NCBI GenBank assembly: GCA_016202605.1
Contig: JACQOJ010000145.1
Location: 1 to 61,450, forward strand
Direction of reading: 5' to 3'
Origin: Betaproteobacteria bacterium
Lineage (GTDB): Bacteria > Pseudomonadota > Gammaproteobacteria > Burkholderiales > SG8-41
DNA length: 61,450 nt
Shown: piece by piece, positions 10,634 to 20,302 of the stretch
How positions within the stretch are numbered: the stretch's first letter is position 1
Layout: the number at the start of each line of letters is the position of its first letter
Position numbers and translations under genes: made by a program
The notes under the pieces: model-generated
What the model was told of the DNA's origin: nothing
The model's database searches: none
Seen by the model: only the letters and a program-made list of their open reading frames with translations

Positions 10634-13222
10634 TTACGTCCGCAGTTGCTCGAGCAGCTCGCTTTCGAATCGGACGACGGTCTTGGCATCGTTGAGCGCC
10701 GCGCCGGTGATCAGAAATACGTCCTCGGCGCGCGAGCCCAGCGTGTTGATCCGGGCGGTGTGCAGGTTGATGTCATACGCCGTCAACACCCGCGCGATGC
10801 GGGACAGCAGTCCCGGTCGGTCGCCCGCGATCACCGACAACACCTTGTAGGTTCCCCTCTCGTCCGGCTGAATATTGACTTCGGGGGAGATCGGAAAATG
10901 CCGCAACTGCCGGCTGAGCCGGGGCCTGGTGAGCGGCGGAAGCGGCGCTTTGCGAATCAATCGCTCGGCAAGCTCGAATTCGACATAGCTGATCAGGTCC
11001 CGGTATCGCGGTCGCCGGTTATGGGGGTCGTGCACCTGGAAACTGTCGAGAGCGTACCCGTGCCTGGTGGTATAGATCTTGGCTTCGAAGATGTCGTAAT
11101 TCATGTTTTCGAAGAAGCTGCAGATACGCGCGAACAGCTCCTTCTGGTCCGGGACATAGACCATGACCTGCAATCCTTCCCCCGCGGGCGACAGCCGCGC
11201 CTTGATCACGGGCTTCTGCGTATCGACCCGGTAATAGAGCAGGCGCGTGTGCCACGCGATTTCCTGCGGGTCGTGCCGGAGAAAATACGCGGTGTCGAGC
11301 TCTTTCCAGAGTTTTTCATGCGCTTTCTCGGGCAGCGCGTAGAGCCGGAGTTTGGCGAGCGCCTCGGACTGGCGCACCTGCACGCTGCTCGCGAGAGTGG
11401 GCTGCCCGCCTTTGAGGAGCCCGCGTGTGGCGTGGAAGAGGTCCTCGAGGAGCTTGCCCTTCCAGGCGTTCCACACTTTCGGGCTGGTGCCGCGGATATC
11501 GGCGACCGTGAGCAGATAGAGCGCCGCGAGCCTGCGTTCATCACCTGCCAGATCGGCGAACGCCCGGATGACATCGGGATCGGAGAGATCCTGTTTCTGG
11601 GCGGTCAGGGACATGGCGAGGTGATGCTCGACCAGCCACGCGACGAGATCCGTATCTTCCCGTGACAGGACGTGGGCTTCGCAAAACCGTCGCGCGTCGA
11701 TCTTGCCGAGCCGCGAGTGGTCCCCGCCGCGCCCTTTTGCGATGTCGTGGAACAGGCCGGCGACGTAAAGCACCTCGGGGCGCGCGAAATCGCTCATCAA
11801 CCGGCTGCACAGAGGAAACTCGTGGGCCAGCTCGGGAATTGAAAAACGCCGCAGGTTACGGATCACCCGCAGGATGTGTTCGTCAACCGTGTAGACATGG
11901 TAGAGGTCGTGCTGCATCTGACCGACGATGCGGCCGAAAGCGGGCAGATAGCGTCCCAGGATGCCGTACTGGTTCATGCGCCGCAGCGCGCGTTCCACGT
12001 GGGTGGAGCTCCTCAGGGTCCGCATGAAAAGCGCCCGATTGGCAGGATCGCGGCGGAACGCGGGATTGATGTGTCGCCGGGCACGCCAGAGCGCGCGCAG
12101 CGTGATCGCGCTCATGCCCTTCAGCTCGTGATGTTCCTGCAGCAGCGTAAAGCTCTCGAGGATTGCTTTGGGCTCGCGCTCGAACAACCGCTCCTCAGAT
12201 GCCTCCAGCAACTCGGCGCGCGTGCCAAAACGCGCATTGATGACGTGATAGTCCCGGTCGCGCCCCGGTGAAATGCGTGCCTTCAGGTTCTGCAGAAGCA
12301 TGATGTTGAGCTGATTCACCGCCTTGGCGGTGCGATAGTAGCGCTGCATGAGCTGCTCGCTGGCCAGGCGGTGGGGGGCGTCGTGCAGATTGAACTGTCG
12401 GGCGAGCGCCGATTGGTGATCGAAGAGCAGGCGGTCCTCTCTTCGCCCCGCGAGATAATGCAGGCGGATGCGCAGCGTCTGCAGGAACAGTTCGTGACGC
12501 TGAATCTCCCGCGCCTCATGCATCGTAATGAGGCCGCGGCGCGCCAGCGCGCCCCAGGTCTTGCCGATATCCGCGGCGCGCGCAATCCACAGGATATTCT
12601 GCAGGTCGCGCAGGCCCCCGGTGCTTTCCTTGATGTTGGGTTCGAGATTGGTCTCCTGGTAGCGCTCGTGCCGCTGCTGCTGTTCGAGCTGTTTGGCCTG
12701 CGAGAAAGCTTCCGGGTCGAGCGCATCGCGGATGGCGTTCGAGAACCTGCGAAACAGACCCCGGTTCCCGGTGATCACCCGCGCTTCGAGCAGACCGGTT
12801 TGCACGGTGACGTCCTGGCTTGCCAGCTCGAGGCATTCGGCGATGGTGCGAACGCTATGGCCCACGTCAAGCCCGATATCCCATAACAGGCCGACGAAAC
12901 ATTCCAGCTTCTGCTGCAAGGGCGGGTCGACCGCCGCCGGCAGCAGGATCAGCAGATCGATGTCGGAATGGGGAAACAGCTGGCCGCGTCCATAACCGCC
13001 GACGGCAAGAAGAGCCAGCCGGGACGAGAGGCCGTGGCTTGACCACACCTGCCGCAGCTTGCGGTCGACGAGCATGCGCTGGCGGCGCAAAAGGTCTCCG
13101 GCAGCGGGTTGCGCAAAAAAAGCCGCGCGCAGGTCTGCGCGCTCCGCGGCGAGCGAGCGTTTCCACTCATTCGCGAGCGGTCGGATCCGCAGCGCGGCGG
13201 TGCCCAATCCCGGTCCGCTCAT
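10634..13222 (-). CDS. glnD: [Protein-PII] uridylyltransferase / uridylyl-removing enzyme GlnD
   Basis: GlnD senses glutamine and adds or removes UMP on PII proteins, controlling nitrogen assimilation. The 862-residue protein has the nucleotidyltransferase core (GGYGRG at 75-80, SDIDLLIL at 86-93), an HD hydrolase motif near 492 (HDIAKGRGGDHS), and two C-terminal ACT domains (about 680-860). The ATG at 13222 is chosen because it overlaps the map stop in the compact ATGA form; a longer in-frame start at 13318 would lie deep inside map. The map-glnD order is widespread in proteobacteria. Confidence 0.96.
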   Translation of the reverse strand: MSGPGLGTAALRIRPLANEWKRSLAAERADLRAAFFAQPAAGDLLRRQRMLVDRKLRQVWSSHGLSSRLALLAVGGYGRGQLFPHSDIDLLILLPAAVDPPLQQKLECFVGLLWDIGLDVGHSVRTIAECLELASQDVTVQTGLLEARVITGNRGLFRRFSNAIRDALDPEAFSQAKQLEQQQRHERYQETNLEPNIKESTGGLRDLQNILWIARAADIGKTWGALARRGLITMHEAREIQRHELFLQTLRIRLHYLAGRREDRLLFDHQSALARQFNLHDAPHRLASEQLMQRYYRTAKAVNQLNIMLLQNLKARISPGRDRDYHVINARFGTRAELLEASEERLFEREPKAILESFTLLQEHHELKGMSAITLRALWRARRHINPAFRRDPANRALFMRTLRSSTHVERALRRMNQYGILGRYLPAFGRIVGQMQHDLYHVYTVDEHILRVIRNLRRFSIPELAHEFPLCSRLMSDFARPEVLYVAGLFHDIAKGRGGDHSRLGKIDARRFCEAHVLSREDTDLVAWLVEHHLAMSLTAQKQDLSDPDVIRAFADLAGDERRLAALYLLTVADIRGTSPKVWNAWKGKLLEDLFHATRGLLKGGQPTLASSVQVRQSEALAKLRLYALPEKAHEKLWKELDTAYFLRHDPQEIAWHTRLLYYRVDTQKPVIKARLSPAGEGLQVMVYVPDQKELFARICSFFENMNYDIFEAKIYTTRHGYALDSFQVHDPHNRRPRYRDLISYVEFELAERLIRKAPLPPLTRPRLSRQLRHFPISPEVNIQPDERGTYKVLSVIAGDRPGLLSRIARVLTAYDINLHTARINTLGSRAEDVFLITGAALNDAKTVVRFESELLEQLRT

Positions 13223-14028
13223 TCGGGGCGCTTTGCCAGAGCGGGCGCAGCGGGAGCGCCCGCCGAGAGCGTCAGCACTTCGAACCCGTCCGCGGTAACC
13301 AGCACGGTGTGCTCCCATTGAGCCGAGAGACTGTGATCCTTGGTGACGATAGTCCAGCCGTCGGCGAGTTGGCGGATGTCGGGTTTTCCGGCGTTGATCA
13401 TGGGCTCGATCGTGAAGGTCATGCCGGGCTGCAACATGAGACCGGTTCCGGGGCGCCCGTAGTGAAGCACCTGCGGCTCCTCGTGGAATTTAGTACCGAT
13501 TCCATGACCGCAGAACTCACGCACGACGCTGTAGCCATGGCGTTCCGCGTGATCCTGGATCGCATATCCGACGTCGCCGAGGCAGGCTCCGGGCCTGACC
13601 GCAGCAATGCCCAGCCACATGCATTCGCAGGTTGTTTCACACAGCCGCCTTGCCTGAATCGAGGGTTGACCCACGTAAAACATGCGGCTGGTATCCCCGT
13701 GGTAGCCATCCTTGATGACCGTGATATCGATGTTGATGATATCCCCGGCCTTGAGTTTCTTGTCGCCTGGCACGCCGTGACACACCACGTGATTCACCGA
13801 GGTGCAGATCGATCTCGGAAAAGGCTGATAGCCGGGCGGTGCATAATTAAGGGGTGCCGGCGTGGTGCGCTGATGTCCGACCATGTAATCGTGGCACAAT
13901 CGGTCAAGGTCGCCGGTCATAACGCCGGGCTTGACATGAGGCTCGATGAAATCCAGCACTTCGGCGGCAAGGCGGCCCGCAGTGCGCATCTTCTGTATTT
14001 CATCGGGGGACTTTATATTGACGGCCAT
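13219..14028 (-). CDS. map: Methionine aminopeptidase type I
   Basis: Removes the starting methionine from nascent proteins. The 269-residue product has the pita-bread fold signature: His84 (VVCHGVPG), metal ligands Asp101 and Asp112 (NIDITVIKDGYHGDT), and downstream His/Glu ligands in GHGIG..FHE.P, FTIEPMI and EHTVLV. The start MAVNIKSPDE at 14028 is used; an earlier TTG at 14070 adds 14 proline-rich residues not typical of the family. The ribosome site is weak. It is divergent from rpsB, the usual arrangement in proteobacteria, and overlaps glnD by four bases. Confidence 0.96.
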   Translation of the reverse strand: MAVNIKSPDEIQKMRTAGRLAAEVLDFIEPHVKPGVMTGDLDRLCHDYMVGHQRTTPAPLNYAPPGYQPFPRSICTSVNHVVCHGVPGDKKLKAGDIINIDITVIKDGYHGDTSRMFYVGQPSIQARRLCETTCECMWLGIAAVRPGACLGDVGYAIQDHAERHGYSVVREFCGHGIGTKFHEEPQVLHYGRPGTGLMLQPGMTFTIEPMINAGKPDIRQLADGWTIVTKDHSLSAQWEHTVLVTADGFEVLTLSAGAPAAPALAKRPE

Positions 14029-14330
14029 AGGTGTTCCGGATCCCGTGCAGTCCGGAGGAGGTGGTGCCAAGTGCTTGGTTTTTCAAGAAACCGCGATTGT
14101 AGTCCAGAATGCGTGCGGCTGTACGCGGAGGGCGGTCAGCACGCCAGGAACTCGGCCGCTGTTGAGAGGAGGGTTTTAGCGTGTTAAAATAAAAAGTTAG
14201 GTCATTTTGCCCGTTCCCTCCCCGGGGCGTGGAAAGCGGCCGAATCGCACACCCGCTTTAAACTTGGGTGCCTGCTGCAGGTGCGGCAGGTGTAAATGGC
14301 GGGTGGAGGCTCAACCCTACAGGAGTGAAA
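14029..14330. other. Divergent map/rpsB control region
   Basis: This 302-base gap has no credible gene. For map (minus strand) there is a TACAAT at 14101-14096 with no good -35. A CCAAG/CTTGG hairpin followed by five T's on the plus strand (14067-14083) falls in the map leader. The rpsB promoter is annotated separately. The rpsB leader (about 14197-14330) contains CCTGC/GCAGG repeats (14271-14290) that can pair in two alternative ways. In E. coli the rpsB leader binds S2 and S2 represses its own operon; the same role here is an inference. Confidence 0.55.
14162..14190 (+). promoter_or_regulatory. Sigma-70 promoter for rpsB operon
   Basis: TTGAGA (14162-14167) and TAAAAT (14185-14190) are separated by exactly 17 bases. 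Both boxes are close to consensus (five of six matches each), and an AT-rich start region follows. The leader to the rpsB ATG would be about 135 bases. Confidence 0.75.
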
Positions 14331-15080
14331 ATGTCAGCCACAATGCGTGAGATGCTCGAAGCGGGGGTTCATTTTGGGCACCAGACGCGGTACTGGAACC
14401 CCGGAATGGCTTCCTACATTTTCGGGCATCGCAACAAGATTCATATCATTAACCTCGAAAAGACCCTCCTGATGTACCAGGAGGCATTGAAGTTCGTGCG
14501 CCAACTTTCCGCCAACAAGGGCACGATTTTATTCGTCGGAACCAAGCGCCAGGCCCGCGAGATCATCAGGGAGGAGGCGCAGCGCTGCGGGGCGCCGTTC
14601 GTGGACCATCGTTGGCTGGGCGGCATGCTGACCAACTACAAGACCGTGAAGCAGTCCATCAAGAGACTGAAGGACATGGAGGCGATGGTTCAGGATGGAT
14701 CGATCGAAAAACTCGCCAAGAAGGAGGCTCTCCATTACCAGCGCGAGATCGCGAAGCTCGAACGCAGTCTCGGCGGAATCAAGGACATGAACGGCTTGCC
14801 CGACGCGATGTTTGTGATCGACGTGGGCTACCAGAAAGGAGCGGTGTCCGAAGCGCGCAAACTCGGAATCCCCATGATCGGGGTGGTGGACACCAACCAC
14901 TCGCCCGAGGGCATCGATTACGTCATTCCGGGTAACGATGATTCCAGCCGCGCGATCCGTCTCTACGCGCGGGGAGTCGCCGATGCGATCCTCGAGGGAC
15001 GCAGCGACAGCATCAAGGAAATCGTGCGCGGCGCTGATGAATTCGTCGAAGTCGACGAGACCGAAGACGCGGATGCATAG
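14331..15080 (+). CDS. rpsB: 30S ribosomal protein S2
   Basis: S2 is a structural protein of the small subunit and helps bind S1. The 249-residue protein begins [24 protein letters not shown], the classic S2 signature, and contains [10 protein letters not shown] and the second signature around NLEKT...LF.GTK. The ATG at 14331 has AGGAG six bases upstream (14321-14325). A GTG/TTG-type longer reading from 14268 is not supported by homology. First gene of the tsf-pyrH-frr operon; an intrinsic terminator follows it. Confidence 0.98.
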   Translation: MSATMREMLEAGVHFGHQTRYWNPGMASYIFGHRNKIHIINLEKTLLMYQEALKFVRQLSANKGTILFVGTKRQAREIIREEAQRCGAPFVDHRWLGGMLTNYKTVKQSIKRLKDMEAMVQDGSIEKLAKKEALHYQREIAKLERSLGGIKDMNGLPDAMFVIDVGYQKGAVSEARKLGIPMIGVVDTNHSPEGIDYVIPGNDDSSRAIRLYARGVADAILEGRSDSIKEIVRGADEFVEVDETEDADA

Positions 15081-15101
15081 CGGTTGATCGAGTCGCTGTG
15101 A

Positions 15102-15123
15102 GGGGCGAGAGCCCCTTTTTTTT
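15102..15123 (+). terminator. Intrinsic terminator/attenuator between rpsB and tsf
   Basis: GGGGC (15102-15106), loop GAGA, GCCCC (15111-15115), then eight T's (15116-15123). This is a textbook short intrinsic terminator. Because tsf follows 17 bases later with no obvious promoter between, it probably acts as a partial terminator that keeps S2 in excess over the downstream genes. Confidence 0.85.
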
Positions 15124-15140
15124 AACCAGTGGAGCACGGA

Positions 15141-16058
15141 ATGGCGGAAATCACCGCAGGCATGGTACGGGAATTGCGCGAAAAGACTGACGCGCCGATG
15201 ATGGAATGCAAGAAAGCTCTCGCCGAGGCCGGCGGCGAGATGGCCAAGGCGGAGGAAATTCTGCGCATCAAGCTCGGCAGCAAGGCGAGCAAGGCGGCCT
15301 CGCGCGTGACGGCTGAGGGAATCGTGGCCACGTATATTTCGGATGACTCCAAGATCGGGGCCATCGTGGAAGTGAACTGCGAGACGGACTTTGTCGCGAA
15401 GAACCGGGAGTTCATCGCGTTTGCGGGCGCGTTGGCGAAACTCGTGGCGCTGGAGAAACCGGCTGACCTGGCGGCGCTTTCAGCGGTCAAGCTCGAAGAT
15501 GCATCGGTCGAGGAGGTGCGCAAGGGACTCGTGGGCAGGATCGGCGAGAACATCGCGGTGCGCCGCCTTGCGCGAATCGCGGCAAAGGGAGGACTTGTAA
15601 GCTACGTTCATGGCGGAGCGAAGATCGGCGTCATCGTCGACGTGGTCGGCGGCGACCAGGCGCTGGCCAAGGATCTCGCGATGCATATTGCCGCAAGCAA
15701 GCCCGTCGCGCTCTCCAAGGACGAAGTTCCGGTGTCGGTCGTCCAGAGAGAACGCGATATCGCGGTAGCCAAGGCGGCGGAATCGGGGAAGCCGGCCAAT
15801 ATCGTCGAGAAGATGGTGGACGGCGCGGTGCAGAAATTTCTCAGGGAAGTAACGCTTCTCGGCCAGCCTTTCGTGAAGGACGACAAGCGGACCGTGGAAC
15901 AGTTGCTGAAATCCGCGGGGGCCTCGGTCGCCGCTTTCGTGCTTTATGTCGTGGGCGAAGGACTCAACAGGAAAAAGGACGATTTCGCCGCCGAAGTGAT
16001 GGCGCAGGTCGGGCAAGCAAGACACCAGGAAGAGCGTCGGACTTCTCCACTTTCGTGA
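15141..16058 (+). CDS. tsf: Elongation factor Ts
   Basis: EF-Ts recycles EF-Tu from GDP to GTP form. The 305-residue product starts [21 protein letters not shown] and contains the diagnostic TDFVAKN segment (near residue 80) plus two core domains. The ATG at 15141 has GGAG at 15131-15134; an in-frame GTG/ATG slightly upstream is less likely. The C-terminus runs some 15 residues past the usual 'MAQ' end ([16 protein letters not shown]), a small extension without clear function. It lies just after the rpsB terminator and 34 bases before pyrH. Confidence 0.97.
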   Translation: MAEITAGMVRELREKTDAPMMECKKALAEAGGEMAKAEEILRIKLGSKASKAASRVTAEGIVATYISDDSKIGAIVEVNCETDFVAKNREFIAFAGALAKLVALEKPADLAALSAVKLEDASVEEVRKGLVGRIGENIAVRRLARIAAKGGLVSYVHGGAKIGVIVDVVGGDQALAKDLAMHIAASKPVALSKDEVPVSVVQRERDIAVAKAAESGKPANIVEKMVDGAVQKFLREVTLLGQPFVKDDKRTVEQLLKSAGASVAAFVLYVVGEGLNRKKDDFAAEVMAQVGQARHQEERRTSPLS

Positions 16059-16092
16059 ATCGGCGGTTAGCGGCCCACTGAAAGATACCGAA

Positions 16093-16812
16093 ATGCCAGA
16101 AACTCCCGCCCACAAGCGCATCCTGCTCAAGCTCAGTGGCGAGGCACTGCTGGGTGAGGACAGCTACGGCATCAACCGCGCGACGATCGAGCGCATCGTG
16201 GACGAAATCGCCGAGGTCGTGAATCTGGGCGTTGAAGTGGCGGTCGTAATCGGCGGGGGGAACATCTTTCGCGGCATTGCGCCGGCCGCTGCGCACATGG
16301 ACCGCGCCACGGCGGACTATATGGGCATGCTCGCCACCGTCATGAACGCGCTGGCGCTGCAGGACGCGATGCGCCGCGTCAGCCTGGTGAGCCGCGTCCA
16401 GTCCGCGCTGAATATCGAGCAGGTCGTGGAACCTTACATCCGCGGCAAGGCCATGCGCTACCTGGAGGAGGGCAAGGTCGTGATCTTTGCCGCTGGCACC
16501 GGCAATCCGTTCTTTACCACGGATACGGCCGCAGCGCTCCGCGGGATGGAGATGAACGTGAATCTCGTGCTCAAGGCGACCAAGGTGGATGGGGTATACA
16601 CTGATGACCCGATGACCCATCCGGATGCGATGCGCTACAAGAGCCTGACCTTTGACGAAGCGATCGTAAAGAACCTGAAGGTGATGGATGCGACCGCGCT
16701 CACGCTTTGCCGCGATCAGAAGCTGCCGGTCAACGTTTTCAGCATTTTCAAGCCGAAGGCGCTCAAGCGCGTCGTTCTGGGCGAGGACGAAGGGACGATG
16801 GTTCACGTATAA
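16093..16812 (+). CDS. pyrH: UMP kinase
   Basis: Phosphorylates UMP to UDP in pyrimidine nucleotide synthesis; an amino-acid-kinase fold specific to bacteria. The 239-residue protein shows [14 protein letters not shown] near the N-terminus, the IGGGNIFRG phosphate loop (about 54-62), and the ATP/regulatory region TGNPFFTTD (about 138-146). Standard length. Fourth position in the usual rpsB-tsf-pyrH-frr order. Confidence 0.97.
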   Translation: MPETPAHKRILLKLSGEALLGEDSYGINRATIERIVDEIAEVVNLGVEVAVVIGGGNIFRGIAPAAAHMDRATADYMGMLATVMNALALQDAMRRVSLVSRVQSALNIEQVVEPYIRGKAMRYLEEGKVVIFAAGTGNPFFTTDTAAALRGMEMNVNLVLKATKVDGVYTDDPMTHPDAMRYKSLTFDEAIVKNLKVMDATALTLCRDQKLPVNVFSIFKPKALKRVVLGEDEGTMVHV

Positions 16813-16826
16813 GACGGAGGTGGATG

Positions 16827-17384
16827 ATGATTGCCGAGGTGAAGAAAACCGCCGAGCAGAAAATGAAGAAAACACTGGAAGCGCTCAAGCACGATCTGGC
16901 CAAGATACGTACCGGACGCGCCCACACGGGACTGCTCGATCATATCACGGTCGATTACTACGGCACTCCGACGCCGGTTCCCCAGGTTGCCAACGTGACT
17001 TTGATCGATGCGCGTACAATCGGCGTCACCCCCTGGGAGAAGAAAATGACGGGAGCCGTCGAGAAAGCGATTCGCGATTCGGATCTGGGGCTCAATCCCG
17101 CGACCCAAGGCGACATCGTGCGTGTTCCCATGCCGGCCCTGACCGAAGAGCGGCGCAAGGAGTTGATCAAGGTCGTTCGCACCGAGGGCGAGAACGCACG
17201 GGTTGCGGTTCGTAACGTGCGGCGCGACGCGATACACCATTTGAAGGAGCTTCTGAAGCAGAAAAAGGTGGCCGAGGACGAGGAGCGCCGTGCCCAGGAC
17301 GACATTCAGAAACTCACCGACCGTCACATCGCCGAGGTGGACAAGATGCTTCAGGTCAAGGAAGCCGATCTGATGGCGATCTAG
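16827..17384 (+). CDS. frr: Ribosome recycling factor
   Basis: With EF-G, RRF splits the post-termination ribosome. The 185-residue length equals the family norm and the sequence carries [13 protein letters not shown] and the C-terminal three-helix bundle. Two ATGs occur side by side (16824 and 16827); 16827 gives six-base spacing from GGAGG (16816-16820) and the usual MI opening, so it is preferred. A much longer open reading in this frame back to 16707 overlaps pyrH and is spurious. Confidence 0.96.
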   Translation: MIAEVKKTAEQKMKKTLEALKHDLAKIRTGRAHTGLLDHITVDYYGTPTPVPQVANVTLIDARTIGVTPWEKKMTGAVEKAIRDSDLGLNPATQGDIVRVPMPALTEERRKELIKVVRTEGENARVAVRNVRRDAIHHLKELLKQKKVAEDEERRAQDDIQKLTDRHIAEVDKMLQVKEADLMAI

Positions 17385-17392
17385 GCCCCAGG

Positions 17393-18172
17393 ATGTTTAC
17401 GAGCTCAACCGAGAAAATTCCGGAAACTGCGCCGATACCGCGGCATATCGCCATCATCATGGATGGCAACGGCCGCTGGGCGAAGCAGCGTTTCCTGCCG
17501 CGCATGGCAGGCCACAAGCGCGGCGTGGAGGCGGTTCGCAACATCGTGCGGGGGTGCGCCGCATGCGGCGTCAGGTATCTGACGCTGTTCGCATTCAGCA
17601 GCGAGAACTGGCGCCGGCCGGCCGATGAGGTCTCCTTTCTCATGCGGCTGTTCGTGATCGCCCTGGAACAGGAAGTGAGCAAGCTGCATGAAAACGGCGT
17701 GCGTTTCCGGGTGATCGGCGATTTGTCGCGCTTCGAGCCAAAGCTCGCGAGCCTGATTCATGCGGCGGAGGAGTTGACCCGGAACAACGATAAATTAACG
17801 CTTACCGTGGCCGCCAACTACGGTGGACGCTGGGACATCGTGCAGGCGACGAACCGCATGCTGCAGGAACGCCCGGAACTTGCCGCCGGCTTCAGCGAAA
17901 GTGATCTGACTCCCTACCTTGCGTTGAGCTACGCCCCGGAACCCGATCTTTTCATCCGCACCGGGGGGGAGAAGCGTGTCAGCAACTTCGTGCTGTGGCA
18001 ACTCGCTTACGCGGAACTCTATTTCACCGATACCCTGTGGCCGGATTTCGACAGCGTGGCGCTGGAGCGGGCGATCATTTCCTACCAGCAGCGCGAGCGC
18101 CGTTTCGGGCGCACGAGCGAGCAGTTGCCGCAGGTGGCCGAACTGGCGAATCAACGCCGCCAGGCGGGCTGA
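17393..18172 (+). CDS. uppS: Isoprenyl (undecaprenyl) diphosphate synthase
   Basis: A cis-prenyltransferase that builds undecaprenyl diphosphate, the lipid carrier for peptidoglycan and O-antigen. The 259-residue protein has the substrate motif [15 protein letters not shown] (from about residue 20) and the C-terminal [19 protein letters not shown] signature. It starts 8 bases after frr. cdsA, dxr and rseP follow, the usual lipid/envelope arrangement. Residues before [10 protein letters not shown] look like a flexible leader. Confidence 0.96.
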   Translation: MFTSSTEKIPETAPIPRHIAIIMDGNGRWAKQRFLPRMAGHKRGVEAVRNIVRGCAACGVRYLTLFAFSSENWRRPADEVSFLMRLFVIALEQEVSKLHENGVRFRVIGDLSRFEPKLASLIHAAEELTRNNDKLTLTVAANYGGRWDIVQATNRMLQERPELAAGFSESDLTPYLALSYAPEPDLFIRTGGEKRVSNFVLWQLAYAELYFTDTLWPDFDSVALERAIISYQQRERRFGRTSEQLPQVAELANQRRQAG

Positions 18173-18214
18173 CGCGGCCCGCGGCGAGTTGCAGCCCCGA
18201 TCCGCATCCTGCAG

Positions 18215-19051
18215 ATGCTTACAGCGCGCCTGGCCACCGTCGCCATACTGCTGCCCTTGTTCGTCGGCGGGCTTTTCTGGATGCCCAATTTGTATTGGGG
18301 CATCTTTCTTCTGGCCGGCTTGTTCGTCGCGAGTCTTGAGTGGGGCGGACTCGCCGGATACGGTCGCGCCGGGCGGTTGCTTTTCGCGGGCATCGTAATC
18401 CTTTGCGGCGTCTTGCTGCTGCAGGTCCCGGCGCACGGCACGGATTTCACGAATCGGGGATCGGTGTTGGTGCTTTCGATGTTTGCACTTTCCGCGGCGT
18501 TCTGGTTGTCGTTCGCGCCGCTTTGGCTCATTCGAAAGTGGCGCGTAAGAAATTCGCTGTTCATGGCCATGGCGGGAGGCGTGGTGCTCCTGCCGGCATG
18601 GCTCGCGATGACCCTGCTGCAAGCGGATCCGATGCGACTTCTGCTTCTCATGGGCGTCGTCTGGATTGCGGACAGCGCGGCGTTTGTGGTCGGGCGGAGG
18701 CTCGGCCGCCATCGGCTGGCGCCCACGATCAGCCCTGGCAAGACCTGGGAGGGGGTCGCCGGCGCGTGCGCGGCGGTTGCGATGTATTATGTTGTCCTCT
18801 GGGGCGCGTTCGGCTCCCGGCTGCCGCTGCCGGCCGGATTGGACGGTGCAGTGGTGTTTTCGGTCATAACTGTCATGAGTATAGAGGGTGATCTGTTTGA
18901 GTCCTGGATCAAGCGGCAGGCGGGTGTCAAGGACAGCGGGAATCTGCTGCCGGGACACGGTGGCATACTCGACCGGATCGACGGACTGACGTCGAGCATG
19001 CCGCTTGCCGCCCTGATCTTGTCTGACACGGGATTTCACGGGATTGGCTGA
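18215..19051 (+). CDS. cdsA: Phosphatidate cytidylyltransferase
   Basis: Makes CDP-diacylglycerol from phosphatidate and CTP, the branch point for membrane phospholipids, at the inner membrane. The 278-residue protein has about seven or eight membrane segments and the C-terminal family signature S-x-x-KR-x-x-x-KD-x-x-x-x-x-PGHGG-x-x-DR (about 232-258). The end overlaps the dxr start by one base. pgsA, which uses its product, begins at the right edge of the window. Confidence 0.95.
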   Translation: MLTARLATVAILLPLFVGGLFWMPNLYWGIFLLAGLFVASLEWGGLAGYGRAGRLLFAGIVILCGVLLLQVPAHGTDFTNRGSVLVLSMFALSAAFWLSFAPLWLIRKWRVRNSLFMAMAGGVVLLPAWLAMTLLQADPMRLLLLMGVVWIADSAAFVVGRRLGRHRLAPTISPGKTWEGVAGACAAVAMYYVVLWGAFGSRLPLPAGLDGAVVFSVITVMSIEGDLFESWIKRQAGVKDSGNLLPGHGGILDRIDGLTSSMPLAALILSDTGFHGIG

Positions 19052-20292
19052 TGATGGATGGTGCGCGCACGCTTACCGTACTCGGCGCGACCGGCAGCGT
19101 CGGCGTCAACACGCTGGACGTGGTCGCGCGGCACCCCGGCAAGTTCAGGATCGCGGCGCTCACGGCGCGGAATCGGACCGATCTCCTGTTCGAGCAATGC
19201 CTGAGATTCCAGCCGGAAATTGCAGTGATGCTGGAGCCCCAGGCCGCCGCGGACCTCGATCGGCGTCTCAGGAAAGCCGGACAGGAGTGCAGGGTATTGC
19301 AGGGCGTGGAAGCGCTGGAGCAGGCCGCGAGCCTGCCGCAGGTCGATACGGTGATGGCCGCGATCGTCGGCATCGCCGGGCTGCGTCCAACATTGGCGGC
19401 CGCGCGCGCCGGGAAGAAAGTGCTGCTGGCCAACAAGGAGGCGCTGGTCACCGCGGGTGCAATTCTGGTGGAAGCGGTGCGGGAAGGCGGTGCGATGCTG
19501 CTGCCGATCGACAGCGAACACAACGCGATCTTCCAGTCTCTGCCGCGGGGATGCGGGACCGGGCTCGATCGCGCGGGCGTGCGGCGCGTTCTGCTGACTG
19601 CTTCCGGGGGACCATTCCGGAAGACGCCGCTGCATCGGCTCGAACACGTCACTGCCGAGCAGGCGTGCGCCCATCCCAATTGGGTCATGGGGCGCAAGAT
19701 CTCCGTGGACTCGGCGACGATGATGAACAAGGGACTGGAAGTGATCGAGGCACGCTGGCTGTTCGGGGCCGGCGAAACGCGGATCGAGGTCGTCATTCAT
19801 CCGGAAAGCATCGTTCATTCATTGGTCGAATACGTCGACGGATCCGTGATCGCCCAGCTCGGTAACCCCGATATGCGGACACCGATCGCGTTCGCGCTGG
19901 GTTACCCTGAACGCATCGCGGCGGGCGTGGAATTCCTGGATCTCGCGCGTGTCGGCGCCCTGCACTTCGAGCGTCCCGATCTTCAGCGCTTCCCCTGCCT
20001 GCGGCTGGCTTATTCCGCGCTGGTCGCCGGGGGCAGCGCGCCTGCGGTCCTGAACGCGGCTAACGAAATCGCGGTCGAGAATTTCCTTGCCGGCAGATTG
20101 AAATTCACGCAGATCCCCCGGTTGATCGAGGCCGTGCTGGAACAGTTTCCGGCGCGACCGTTGGTTCGTCTTGACGACGTTCTTGAAGCCGATCGGGAGG
20201 CCCGTGCGCGCGCTACGCAGTGGTTGAACGCGTTGCAGAAACAAGGCGCGGACGTCGCGCGCGCGGGTTGCGCGCCGCGGATGACCTCGTGA
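19051..20292 (+). CDS. dxr: 1-deoxy-D-xylulose 5-phosphate reductoisomerase
   Basis: Catalyses the first committed step of the MEP isoprenoid pathway, feeding the neighbouring uppS. The 413-residue protein has an NADPH loop at residues 11-18 (LGATGSVGV), the metal/substrate region [14 protein letters not shown], and the flexible-loop motif [15 protein letters not shown]. Two consecutive ATGs (19051 and 19054) are possible starts. The C-terminal tail is about 15 residues longer than in E. coli. Confidence 0.97.
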   Translation: MMDGARTLTVLGATGSVGVNTLDVVARHPGKFRIAALTARNRTDLLFEQCLRFQPEIAVMLEPQAAADLDRRLRKAGQECRVLQGVEALEQAASLPQVDTVMAAIVGIAGLRPTLAAARAGKKVLLANKEALVTAGAILVEAVREGGAMLLPIDSEHNAIFQSLPRGCGTGLDRAGVRRVLLTASGGPFRKTPLHRLEHVTAEQACAHPNWVMGRKISVDSATMMNKGLEVIEARWLFGAGETRIEVVIHPESIVHSLVEYVDGSVIAQLGNPDMRTPIAFALGYPERIAAGVEFLDLARVGALHFERPDLQRFPCLRLAYSALVAGGSAPAVLNAANEIAVENFLAGRLKFTQIPRLIEAVLEQFPARPLVRLDDVLEADREARARATQWLNALQKQGADVARAGCAPRMTS

Positions 20293-20302
20293 GTGCCGCT
20301 GA

